Assembly (NCBI GenBank): GCA_928212115.1
Contig: CAKMRJ010002223.1
Location: forward strand, 307,356,079-307,420,078
DNA from: Lactuca virosa
Taxonomy: Eukaryota > Streptophyta > Magnoliopsida > Asterales > Asteraceae
Direction of reading: 5' to 3'
Length of the DNA: 64,000 bases
Each line of letters opens with the position of its first letter. Within the stretch, counting starts at the first letter, position 1. Positions 1-9,870 of the stretch are shown one piece after another. A model generated the notes under the pieces. The model did not search any database, was not told the DNA's origin, and worked only from the letters and a program-made list of their open reading frames with translations. The translations under genes were made by a program, and so were the position numbers.

Positions 1-1
1 G

Positions 2-907
2 GAGACTAAATTTGAAATGAGCGCAATGGGTCCGATTAATTTTTTCCTTGGTTTGAATATAAGACAGGGTCCAGAAGGAGTTTTTATCAACCAGGAGGCC
101 TACACGAAGAACTTGCTGGCAAAATTCGGTATGACGGGAGATTCGAAGGTGAAGGTTCCCATGGCGTTTGGCACAAAGTTAACACCATCTCTGGAAAAAC
201 CTGACGTTGACGTAACACTCTATCGTCAAATGATAGGGTCTCTTATGTATCTAAAAGCTAGTAGACTAGACATTATGTTTTTTGTTTGTTATTGTGCCAG
301 GTTTCAAGCAAATCCAAGAGAACCTCACATGGTAGCAGTGAAAAATATTTTCCGTTATCTGAAGCGAACTTCTTCTCTCGGTCTTTGGTACCCTGCTAGA
401 TCCGGATTCTTTGTTCAAGCCTTTTCTAACGCCGATCTCGGAGGATGCGGTCTGGACCGAAAGAGCACAACTGGAGGATGCCAATTTCTTGACGGTAAAC
501 TTGTAAGCTGGCAGTCCAAGAAGCAAACATGTGTGTCTTTTTCAACAGCCGAAGCTGAGTACATAGCTGCAGCATCTTGTACCTCACAAGTGATATGGAT
601 ACAAAGCCAACTAAGAGACTACGGACTGAGTATGAAGAAAATACCTCTCTATTGTGACTCAGAAAGCGCGATAAGAATATGTCACAATCCAGTGCAACAC
701 TCAAAGACAAAGCATATTGCACTGAGATACCATTTCAACATGGACCATGTTGAAGATGGGAACGTGGAAGTACATTTCGTTCGGTCCTCTGATCAACTGG
801 CTGACATCTTCACTAAAGCCTTACCAGAAGCAAGCTTCAATAAAATTTTACAAGGTTTGGGAATGATGGAAGCAGAGTCGGTACCGAACCCTCAAACCTC
901 TCTCTAA
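2..907 (+). CDS. SIRE-like copia pol, C-terminal RT and RNase H (partial, open to left edge)
   Basis: The frame is open from the first bases of the window to TAA at 905-907, about 301 codons. It holds the RT connection (FFLGLNIRQ near residue 15), the copia block MIGSLMYL, and the RNase H domain with TAEAEYIA and YCDSESAI, ending after HFVRSSDQLADIFTKAL. The product would be the end of the Gag-Pol polyprotein, which degrades the RNA strand during reverse transcription in cytoplasmic particles. One oddity is the first RNase H acidic site, which reads SNAD where copia enzymes normally carry Asp before Ala-Asp, so the enzyme may be inactive although the frame is intact. The pol end of element C (to 21934) is the closest relative in the window. 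Confidence 0.85.
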   Translation, partial: ETKFEMSAMGPINFFLGLNIRQGPEGVFINQEAYTKNLLAKFGMTGDSKVKVPMAFGTKLTPSLEKPDVDVTLYRQMIGSLMYLKASRLDIMFFVCYCARFQANPREPHMVAVKNIFRYLKRTSSLGLWYPARSGFFVQAFSNADLGGCGLDRKSTTGGCQFLDGKLVSWQSKKQTCVSFSTAEAEYIAAASCTSQVIWIQSQLRDYGLSMKKIPLYCDSESAIRICHNPVQHSKTKHIALRYHFNMDHVEDGNVEVHFVRSSDQLADIFTKALPEASFNKILQGLGMMEAESVPNPQTSL

Positions 908-919
908 AAAATTAGACAA

Positions 920-1119
920 GCGAACTAGAGCGAACGCTCGTTCTATTTCGGTTCTGGATTTTTTGGGAACCGAAATCAACCGAACGCTCGGTCTATTTCG
1001 GCTCCATAATTTTCGGGAACCGAAATAAACCGAATGCTCGGTCTATTTCGGCTCCGGAATTTTAGGAAACCGAAATGAACCGAACGCTCGGCTTATTTCG
1101 CTTCATTCCTTTTAAGGTT
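920..1119 (+). repeat. Four 50-bp tandem units, each with a near-palindrome, just after pol stop
   Basis: Units start at about 920, 970, 1020 and 1070, a period of exactly 50 bp. Units 2 and 3 contain imperfect 32-nt inverted repeats (970-1001, 1020-1051) with arms of the type CCGAAATnnACCGA facing TCGGTCTATTTCGG and a 4-nt loop. Units 1 and 4 are more decayed. The array begins 13 nt after the pol stop codon, in the spacer before the accessory ORF. Confidence 0.85.
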
Positions 1120-1229
1120 TGGTTTTGACTGTATATTTTGTAAACTCTCTTTTAAATCTTTTTCTTACTCTATTTTCTCTTTCATTTTTATTTCAAGAGT
1201 GTTTAGTATTAATTTCATTTTGTTTATTT

Positions 1230-1325
1230 TTCTGTTTTTATTATTTTTCAGAAACTTCAAAAATCCAAAAATATTTTTTCTGTTTTTATTATTTTTCAGA
1301 AACTTCAAAAATCCAAAAATATTTT
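1230..1325 (+). repeat. Perfect 48-bp direct duplication
   Basis: The segment beginning TTCTGTTTTTATTATTT at 1230 is repeated without change at 1278. It lies in the T-rich spacer of element A. It looks like a recent slippage or duplication event with no coding meaning. Confidence 0.9.
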
Positions 1326-2614
1326 TCCAAAAGATTCTATCTTTTATTTTTCCTCTTAATTGTTTTGTTTTGTTTGTGTGGTTTGTTTGTTTTCTTATTC
1401 TCTTTACTAGGTACCAAGTACATCATTGCTACATAAATTGGAGCTAGGGCAGGTATGATTATTTTAATATGAACTAGTGAAGTGTCCCTAGAAGCATGCT
1501 GCTGCATGTAGACCGACGCCTCTAAGACTAGGAGCAAGGCCTTAATGATTCGATCTATACCTATCGTTTCTTCCCAATCAGGCTGATAAATCCACTCAAG
1601 TCATAAGCTACCTTACTCTTCTCAAATGAGTTAAGAGTTTTCTGCTTTGTCACCTTTATATAGCAGAGGTACTTTCGGTTCCTAAACCACCTCCTTTACA
1701 TTCTCCATCAACTTTCGTTTCAACAAGGTAACCCTTGAGACTCTCAGATATTACCACTGAGGTTTATGGTTGCATAAAATCTGTGTTGATGATCTTAGAT
1801 GTGTACACCACGTGCTAAGTGAGACCCAAAATCCAACACCAATAATGAATTGACGGTGAATATTTATATTCAAGATCTCACTTGTTACATGACGATATCT
1901 CATTTTATTTTTTGAGTGGTCTTTTGTGAAATTGTCTAACACAAAGGCATTTCTTCCCAAAAAGATCCAGTTTAGTTTTTTTTGAGATTTTCATAACATC
2001 ATAAGTCACAACAAATTTTACCCAACCTACTTGTTCAACAGACCACATTGGTCTCACAAGTACTTCATCCAACGTTCGGTCTTATGTTAAGAATCGATGT
2101 TCGGTTGAAGCTAAGCCACCCTTTAGACTATTATTTAAAAGAAGCCTTTCGGTGTTTCTTTACAAACACTCGATCGTATTTTCTCGGGGAACCATGCAAG
2201 CACTTCAACTTTATCTTGACTTTGAAGGAAGAGATTCTTGCCCGGAATCATCTGCTTTATGTCTTATTAAAGACATAACTCACATCCTATACATATTTTG
2301 CTTTATTTCTTTATTTTTGGCACTCTCTTACACGAAAATACTTTGTGATTTTCCAAAATTCTGGTTGATGTTCCTTATGGCTCGTTTAAAGTTTCTTTTA
2401 GGCGCGAAAATGGTTATTATAACATCTGGAACGAAAGTGAATTTGAAAAGACGATATGTGGATAAGATTTTGGGTGCGTGAATTTGAACAGTTCCTAAAC
2501 CCACGCTTGATGACATCTATCTGGGGTAACCAACCTGTCACATCGCGCTTTTTCAGGCGACGTTTCAGTGATCGTATCATCATCACGAAGATACTTTCTC
2601 TCTCCTGGCAACGG
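1326..2614. other. Non-coding pol-to-accessory-ORF spacer of element A
   Basis: There are only short ORFs without recognisable similarity on either strand. No RNA gene or second repeat array is evident. Position and the TATA box that follows suggest it may hold the upstream regulatory region of the accessory ORF. Confidence 0.6.
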
Positions 2615-2623
2615 TATATAAAG
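2615..2623 (+). promoter_or_regulatory. TATA box TATATAAAG ahead of accessory ORF of element A
   Basis: TATATAAAG is followed by a pyrimidine-rich CTTC/CTCTC stretch. In the uninterrupted element it would lie about 95 nt before the accessory-ORF ATG now at 10637. The same 9-mer occurs at 23390-23398 at the matching place in element C. The promoter role is inferred. Confidence 0.55.
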
Positions 2624-2708
2624 GTTTCTCGCACCAATTGTACCTTCTTACCTTCTTCAAACTCTCTCAAATACACAAGGCGGTCTGCAACTGTTCATCT
2701 TCTTCCTT

Positions 2709-2713
2709 ATATC
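2709..2713. repeat. Target-site duplication ATATC of element B (partner 10628-10632)
   Basis: ATATC directly precedes the 5' LTR at 2714 and directly follows the 3' LTR at 10627, a perfect 5-bp duplication as made by copia integrases. Confidence 0.95.
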
Positions 2714-3470
2714 TGTTGGATAAGGTGTCTAAGTCCATAACTTATTTGGTATATACTTGACCCGACCCGGCATGGTCCATTTGGGTTGCACTTCACCCGA
2801 ACTAGTTATGGATAATTTTATGAGAATTGTATACTTACGATTTATTAATATATTATAAGTTATAATATATTAATATATAGTCATGTTATTTAATTAGTTT
2901 TAATCTTGAATTAATTATGAATTGATTTAGTGATTAAAAAGGAAGACTAATTAAATCATGGGCTATTATATTTATATGGTGTGGGCTAACACTCATTTGG
3001 AATGGGCTAAGCTTATATGGAAGTCCATGGATGATCCATGGAGCTTTTACCCATGGATCCTTGGAAGAGGAAAAGACATGGGTTATTAGGGTTTCACCCT
3101 AACCATGTACACTATATAAACAAGCTTATGTTGCATGAAAAAGACACTAATGTGTGTGTAAGTGTGGTGGCCAAAATCAAGAGTTAGTATACTCTCTCAT
3201 ACATCTTTTCCAAGTTTGTGGTGATTTGTGATTTCCATTTGAGGCATTCACATTATTGGTGTTTGGCTCTCAAACTCCAAGGAATCAACAATCAACAAAA
3301 GGTATGTAATTCATTTAGTTCTTTTATGGTTAAAAGTACCCCATGCCATGCTAGATAGGTTATAAACCTTGGAAAATAATATTTTGCATGTATCTTAGAC
3401 AAACATAGATCCAAGGTTTAATAGGGTTGCATGTACACTTAGGAAGTGTTAGAATGCTCAAAACCCAACA
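2714..3470 (+). repeat. 5' LTR of element B
   Basis: 757 bp, TGTTGG at the start and CCAACA at the end. A TATA box (TATATAAA, 3113-3120) lies in the middle. A strong splice-donor-like AAAAG|GTATGT occurs at 3301/3302, downstream of the predicted transcription start. Confidence 0.95.
3113..3120 (+). promoter_or_regulatory. LTR TATA box of element B
   Basis: TATATAAA follows an AT-rich U3 and sits about 360 nt before the LTR end. The 3' LTR carries the same box at 10270-10277. Transcription of the element would start roughly 30 nt downstream. Confidence 0.65.
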
Positions 3471-3471
3471 G

Positions 3472-3484
3472 TGGTATCAGAGCC
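3472..3484 (+). other. Primer binding site (initiator tRNA-Met) of element B
   Basis: TGGTATCAGAGCC begins one base after the 5' LTR. This is the usual plant LTR-element complement to the 3' end of initiator tRNA-Met, where minus-strand DNA synthesis starts. Confidence 0.95.
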
Positions 3485-3556
3485 TAGGCTTGTTTGTTTG
3501 ATACTTGATGCAAAATAGTGAAAAAAAAGTCGAATTTTTTGCTGTCTGCCGGATGA

Positions 3557-3639
3557 ACTCGCCGAGTCCATGGGGGGACTCGCCGAGTTCATGAGTAAAC
3601 TCATCCTACTCGGCGAGTAGGTTCGTGCACTCGGCGAGT
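3557..3639. repeat. Four ACTCGnCGAGT dyads in the leader of element B
   Basis: Perfect copies start at 3557, 3578, 3608 and 3629. The first two have C in the centre and the last two G, so the set reads as an inverted pair of pairs. The same 11-mer fills the LTRs of the unrelated gypsy element at 31372-40700. Confidence 0.9.
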
Positions 3640-4519
3640 AGGAGCCTCAGAATGCAGATTTTCGACTTTTGCTGCTGGAAATGGACTAGAAACATTACCC
3701 TAAACTGTTTTGGTGTTTTAAAACTTGTTTTAGTTGGTGTAATGGTTGTTCTAATCCATTTACAATAGCTTATATCAAAATTTCATGCTTTGTATTTGTT
3801 CATATAATTCTTGAAACTTTGATGATCATGTTCATGTTCTTATGAATTTAGAAGATGATAGGAATTATTTGCTGAATTGTTTAGGATTAATTCTTGATCA
3901 TTTATGTGTTTTAATGGAGTCCATAATTTGTCCTCAAGTTATGGATATCCAAAGGTCACTTCTTTTAAACACACACTTAAAACATATAAGTTACATGGAA
4001 ATGAAGAGTCTTCATTTTTATGAACCTTTAATTCATAAGTTATGAAATGAAAAGTTTTGAATAGTTTCGAAACTTGTCCTCAAGTTTTGGAATTTGTAAA
4101 GTTACACACACTATTATATACTTTAATTCCAAACCCTTAGAGTTTTAAAAGTTAAAATTCAACCCTTATACTATTTATAACATTAATGGTTAATTATTAT
4201 ATATATATATATGTATAAGATTAAAGTCGTCTTACCGCTAGTATGCCTCATTCACGAAGCCAGTCTAAAAGGTGGGTATAAGGTTGTTGCCTATAAAATG
4301 GCAACTTAATGGGTGTCCACTCTCACCCACCGCTTGCTTGACTGGTGGAGGGTCGTTAGCCGAACGGGTAGGACAAGGACTTATAAATTCTCATTAAAAG
4401 TATGATGAATATTATAAAGTAACTAAACCTTATATAAATTCCCAATCTTAGTTACTTTAGGAAAATGTGAATATGGTGCTAACCCATGAAATTCACACTT
4501 TGTACCTTACCAAGTCGTT

Positions 4520-4628
4520 GGTGGAGCGTGTGTGGTTAACCGGCACACTAACTTGGACTAGTAAGGATCACGAAGGGTGACTTAATGTTTATCATAGATC
4601 GGTGGAGCGTGTGTGATTAACCGGCACA
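4520..4628 (+). repeat. Direct repeat of a 28-mer in the leader of element B
   Basis: GGTGGAGCGTGTGTG followed by RTTAACCGGCACA occurs at 4520-4547 and 4601-4628. Both copies persist in the minus-strand relative at 62166-62192 and 62248-62274, although the surrounding element there is badly decayed. A role in RNA packaging or dimerisation is possible but unproven. Confidence 0.85.
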
Positions 4629-5002
4629 TTGATTAGGTGATAATATTAAGGGTACCAAGTGAATTTGCATGGTTATTCACACCTTGTTTTGTGATCCTCG
4701 GCATCCCAGTCACAAAACTTGAAGGGCACAATCGAGATTGAAACATGCCATTGAAAAGTTCAATGAATCTCAAAAGAATCTAGGAATTTCAAAAAACCAA
4801 TTAAACCTAATAATTCATTTCGTTTTCATGGTGGAAATTGGTGAATCGTCATTCACCTACCTTCAAATATATTATAGCTTAGATTACGGCATCCCTCTTC
4901 TAAGTTATAATATATTGTGTTGGATCCTAGCCTTAATATTACATTTGGGTGTATTATTAAGGATTCGATATATCTAATCTGAACTTGTTTTCTTCTTTTC
5001 AG

Positions 5003-6685
5003 ATGTCTTCCAACAACAAAGCTTCGGGCTCTAACCCTACTGGCTCCTTTTCCCTCATGAACCTTTGTGGGAGGGTCATCTTTGATGGTTCCAACTTCAT
5101 GGATTGGATCCGGAACATCAGGATGGTTACTCGTTACGAGGACAAGGAATATGTCCTCGATAAGGAGCTAAAGGAGCTTGATGAGTCCACTGCTACTCCT
5201 GAGGAGGTCGCTGAGTATCAGGCACATGAAAGAGATGCCACCAAGGTGGCATGCATCATGATGGCCACCATGACAGCTGAACTCCAAAAGTCCTATGAGG
5301 ACTATTACCCTTTTGAGATGCATTAGGATCTGATGGAAAGGTACCATCAGAGTGCTCGTCAAGAGCGGTATGAAATAATCTCCTCCATGATCACTACCCG
5401 TATGAAGGATAGCGAACCAATCACGAGCCACATGCAGAAAATGCAAAGGTATGTGGACCGTCTAATGAAACTGAATGTGAACTTCCCTGAGGAGTTGGCA
5501 ATTGATATCATTTTGCACTCCTTGCCCTCGTGTTATGATCAATTTCGTATGACATACCACATGAACAAGGAGGAAGTTACACTCAGTAAGCTTCAAGGAC
5601 TTCTGAAGACTGCCGAAAGTGGTCTTAAAAGTAAGTCGGTTGCTACTCCTACTCCTACTACTACCCCTGTTTTGGCTATCGGGCAAGGCAAAGGGAAGAA
5701 GAGGAAACACCCTTCGAAGGGTACCAAGGGAAAGTCCCTTGAAGGCTCCTCATCTGGAACCAAAGGTGGTTCTATCACTCCTTCTGCCATCCCTAAGGAT
5801 GCTGAATGCTTCTACTGTCAAAATAAGGGGCACTGGAAGCGAAACTGCCCAAAGTACTTGCAGGATGTCAAGGATGGGAAAGTGAAACCATCCCATGCAG
5901 GTATTTACACTATATTGTCTAATAACTCACCATATTCTAATTCTTGGGTTCTTGATACAGGTTGTGGTATTCACATCTGTTGTGACTTGCAGGGCCTAAG
6001 AAGAAGTGAGGATGTGGAGCACGGAAAGATAAACTTAATCATGGGGAACAAGAAGGTTGCACCTGTTACCAAGATTGGAGTTTATACTTTGTTGCTAGAT
6101 AGTGGGTTAAAGTTAGATTTGAATAAATGTGTGTACTCGTCTGAAATGGCGAGGAATATTATTTCCTTTCATGCTTTGTACAAAAAAGGTTTTACCTTTT
6201 CTTTTGATAATGAAGTTGGTAGTATTAATGCTTTCTTTAATAATGTTCTTTATTTTAAAGCATTACCTTGTGATGGTGTGTATGAAGCTGTATCGGTTGT
6301 AGATAATTTAGGAGATAATGTATTATGTATTGATTCTTCTACTAGCTTGGATAAAGCATCTTTGTGGCATTGTCGTCTTGGACATGTAAGCAAGAAACGC
6401 ATAGGCCAGCTCCAAAAGGATGGAGTCTTGGAGTCGTTCGACCTCAAGTCGGATGATAGTTGTGAGTCTTGTCTACTTGGAAAAATGACAAAATCACCCT
6501 TCACTGGTACTTGTGCAAGGGGTGAGGGTTTGTTGGACCTTATACATACTGATGTATGTGGACCATTCAAAACCGCCACAAGGGATGCTAATCGCTATTA
6601 TGTGACTTTTATTGATGATTTTAGTAGATATGGTTATGTCTACTTAATCAAACATAAGTCAGAAACTTTTGAAAGGTTTAAATAG
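5003..6685 (+). pseudogene. Copia B gag, protease and first part of integrase, one internal stop
   Basis: The frame starts at ATG 5003, directly after a splice-acceptor-like CAG. It runs to TAG 6683-6685, with one in-frame TAG at 5324-5326. Order of domains: UBN2-type gag (DGSNFMDWIRNIR near residue 30; LHSLPSCYDQF after the stop), a CCHC zinc knuckle (CFYCQNKGHWKRNC) near 5809, aspartic protease with intact DTG near 5954, the GAG-pre-integrase domain (LWHCRLGHVSKKRI) near 6360, and the first integrase catalytic Asp in HTDVCGP near 6547. Gag forms the particle, the protease matures it, and the integrase inserts the cDNA. Both stops read TAG where a CAG codon is plausible, which fits C-to-T decay of a young copy. 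Confidence 0.9.
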
Positions 6686-9032
6686 TTTAAACAGGAAGTA
6701 GAAAATCAATTGGGCAGGAACATTAAGATGCTTCGATCCGATCGAGGTGGTGAGTATCTTAGTACTGAGTTCCTCGACTATCTTAAGGAGTGTGGGATTG
6801 TCTCACAATTCACCTCCTAGGACACCACAACTGAATGGTGTAGCTGAGAGGCGCAATCGAACTTTGTTGGACATGGTTCGCTCTATGATGAGTCGAGCTT
6901 CGCTACCAATCTCTTTTTGGGGGTATGCCTTAGAGACTGCCGCCCACATCCTTAATCTAGTCCCTACAAAGAAGGTTGCCAAAACACCTCATGAAATGTG
7001 GACTGGGAAAGTTCCCAATTTGGACCATATCAAGATTTGGGGTTGCGAGGCTTTCGTGAGGCGCGAAACTCATGACAAGCTCGAACCTCGTAGTGAAAGG
7101 TGTATTTTCATCGGCTACCCACAAAAATCCTTTGGTTACCTCTTCTACAGACCCAGTGAGAATGTGGTCTTTGTGGCTAGGAGAGGGGTCTTTCGAGAGA
7201 GAGAATTTATAAACCAAGGAGACAGTGGGAGGCAAATTGACCTTGAAGAAATTCAAGACTCAATTGGTGAAGGAACCTCAGACACTAGCAATCAACTTGA
7301 GGAGGAAATTCCTGTTGATCCAGCTGACGAGTCTATACTTCCGAGGCGTTCCACAAGGGTTAGGAACACACCTGAGTTTTATTATGGATTTCATATTACT
7401 ACGGAAGGTGATACATTTATCAGTGACAGTACACTGGTAAATCTGGATGAACCTAACAGTGTTAAGGAAGCCATGGCAGGCCCAGAGTCTGCTAAATGGA
7501 AGGAGGCTATGGACAGCGAGATACAGTCCATGTATGACAATCAAGTTTGGAACTTGGTTGACAATGTACCAGGCCGTAAGACAGTCGGTTGCAAATGGAT
7601 CTTCAAGAAGAAGACCGACATGGATGGGAAGGTGCACACTTATAAGGCTCGACTGGTTGCGAAGGGGTTTACTCAGACTCAGGGTATTGATTATGATGAA
7701 ACCTTTTCACCAGTAGCAAAGATTAAGTCTATTAGGGTTATGCTAGCCATTGCTGCATTTCATGATTATGAAATATGGCAAATGGATGTCAAAACCGCTT
7801 TCCTTAACGGAAAGTTGGCTGAGGATGTTTACATGAATCAGCCAGAAGGTTTTGTCAGTGCAGAGTACCCCAATAGAGTGTGCAAGCTTGAGAAATCCAT
7901 TTACGGATTGAAACAAGCATCTCGAAGTTGGAATCTTTGTTTCGATGAGAAGGTCAAAGAGTTTGGTTTCTCAAGAAGTGAAGATGAGTCCTGCGTGTAT
8001 GTCAGAGCTAGTGGGAGTATAGTTAGTTTTTTGGTATTGTATGTGGATGACATACTACTCATAGGAAATGACATCCCAACCTTGCAGGAGGTTAAGTCCT
8101 GGCTTGGGAAGTGCTTTGCTATGAAGGACCTTGGAGAAGCTACCTATATCCTAGGGATAAGGATATTAAGAGAAAGGAGTAAAAGACTAATTGGACTTAG
8201 TCAGAGTATCTACTTGGATAAGGTGTTGAAAAGGTTCAACATGCAGAATTCCAAGAAAGGAGAATTACCGATCCAAAGCAATGCCAAACTAAGCAAGGCT
8301 CAGAGCCTGAGTACAGAAGATGAGATAGCTGAGATGAGTCGATTACCTTATGCTTCCGTTGTTGGCTCGATCATGTATGCTATGACTTGTACCCGTCCTG
8401 ATGTGGCCTTCGCTTTGAGCATGGTCAGCAGATATCAGGGGAACCCTGGCAAGGCTCATTGGACTGCGGTAAAGAATATTCTCAAGTACCTGCGGAGGAC
8501 TAAGGATTGGATCCTTACCCTTGGTGGGAGTGATGAATTGAGAGTGCTAGGGTATAGTGATGCTAGCTTTCAGACTGATAGGGATAACTTTCGCTCTCAG
8601 TCGGGCTGGGTCTTTACCTTAAATGGAGGGGCAATCACTTGGAAGAGTTCCAAACAGGAGACTGTAGCTGATTCGACTTGTGAATCAGAGTACATAGCAG
8701 CGAGTGAAGCGGCAAAGGAGGCGATATGGCTGAGGAACTTCATCGGAGACCTTGGAGTTGTACCAGCTATTAAGGAGCCTATGGAGATTTTCTGTGACAG
8801 CAATAGTGCGGTTGCCTTAGCCAAGGAACCAAGAGATCATGGCAGATCCCGACACATTGACAGAAAATATCACTTCATAAGACACAAGATAGAAGAGGGA
8901 CTCCTCGTGGCAAAGAGGGTATCGTCAGATGAGAACCCTGCGGATCCCCTTACGAAGGGACTGACGAGGGTTAAGCATTTGCAGCATGCGAGGCGCATCG
9001 GGCTGAGGGACGATATTAGTTTTACAGATTAG
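6686..9032 (+). pseudogene. Copia B integrase core, reverse transcriptase and RNase H (frameshifted)
   Basis: After TAG 6683-6685 the same frame continues with the second integrase Asp (RSDRGGEYL). A one-base shift near 6811-6816 moves the reading to the frame that is open to 9032. That frame holds the integrase Glu (GVAERRNRT), RT with YVDDILL at about 8040, and RNase H with YSDAS, CESEYIA and FCDSNSAV. RT and RNase H look catalytically complete. The split integrase and the gag stop mean this copy cannot make a full polyprotein, so its recent mobility, if the lesions are older than insertion, would need help in trans; the lesions could equally have arisen afterwards. Confidence 0.9.
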
Positions 9033-9859
9033 ATAATTTTTCTGAAACTTGTAAAATGTAATCGACGTTTGATGATGAATAAAATGTGTGATTTATTAAA
9101 TGTGTAAAGTGTTACTATCATTGTCAATTATTTACTATTGTTTCAGTTTTGCATGTTTTGACTTCCAGAATAATTAATTTATTCAAACCTCCACAATCGG
9201 TCATACGTCGGAAGTAGGTATGAATCAAGATTGTCATGAATTGGGTTTGTAGATGGCTAAAGGTGTTTAGACATAGCAATGGTTGCTACAACGTTCATGA
9301 GTGCTCATAAGTTATGAGTATTGGAATAAACCCACGCTGACTTGTATCACTTCATGGAATTTATCTTTGAGTGATCGTGAGACGATAATATCATATAAGT
9401 CTTCAAACCTAGAGATATGAGTTGTTACCTATGAATTGGTTGTGCATTGATTGCACGTAAACGCATCAGTAACTTGATGTTATAAAACGTGCCTTTGTGT
9501 ACAATTCAACAAGTAGTAGAACAAGCATATGAGTCGAAGTTTATCTGTTCCTTCTAGAAATAGAAACGATATATGGGCCCCTCGATGATTTTGTGTTGAC
9601 CCATGTACCGGGCCCGGTCAGAACTAAATTGATGTGTTCAGTTAAGTTCTTTGTCAAACAAATCGGAAATCGAGAAACAACTGCTAGACAATAAGTAAGA
9701 CATTGTTCCATGTATTTGTCCGGCTGATATCATGAGAGCAGAGGATTATATGATCACTTATCTAAAATGGCGCTTCATAGTTCACAAGAGTTTTCGAGAG
9801 CTACGATTGCCGGTTGGTTCCTGAAGTAATATAGGCAAATACAGTTATTAGACTTATCC
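9033..9859. other. 3' untranslated region of element B
   Basis: About 0.8 kb without coding potential lies between the pol stop and the polypurine tract. Its sequence is shared, in reverse, with 57380-58130 of the minus-strand relative, so it is a stable part of the family. Confidence 0.75.
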
Positions 9860-9868
9860 AAGTGGGAG
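9860..9868 (+). other. Polypurine tract of element B
   Basis: AAGTGGGAG lies two bases before the 3' LTR, the expected plus-strand primer position. The relative on the minus strand has the same tract at 57362-57376. Confidence 0.85.
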
Positions 9869-9870
9869 TC

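Larger units (their letters stand above)
3485..5002 (+). other. Long 5' leader of element B, candidate 3' part of an intron (3302-5002)
   Basis: About 1.5 kb without a coding frame separates the PBS from the gag ATG at 5003. It ends in a pyrimidine tract plus TTTTCAG directly before the ATG, a textbook 3' splice site. A matching donor lies in the LTR at 3302. It contains the ACTCGnCGAGT cluster (3557-3639) and a repeated 28-mer (4520-4628). Much of it is conserved in the minus-strand relative near 61.8-62.6 kb. Confidence 0.65.

Noticed and set aside
7278..7637. Antisense ORFs over copia pol (also 33295-33543, 34229-34585, 37198-37629, 18875-19438)
   Set aside because: They overlap well-supported pol or gag frames and have no recognisable domains; they reflect low stop density opposite coding sequence.
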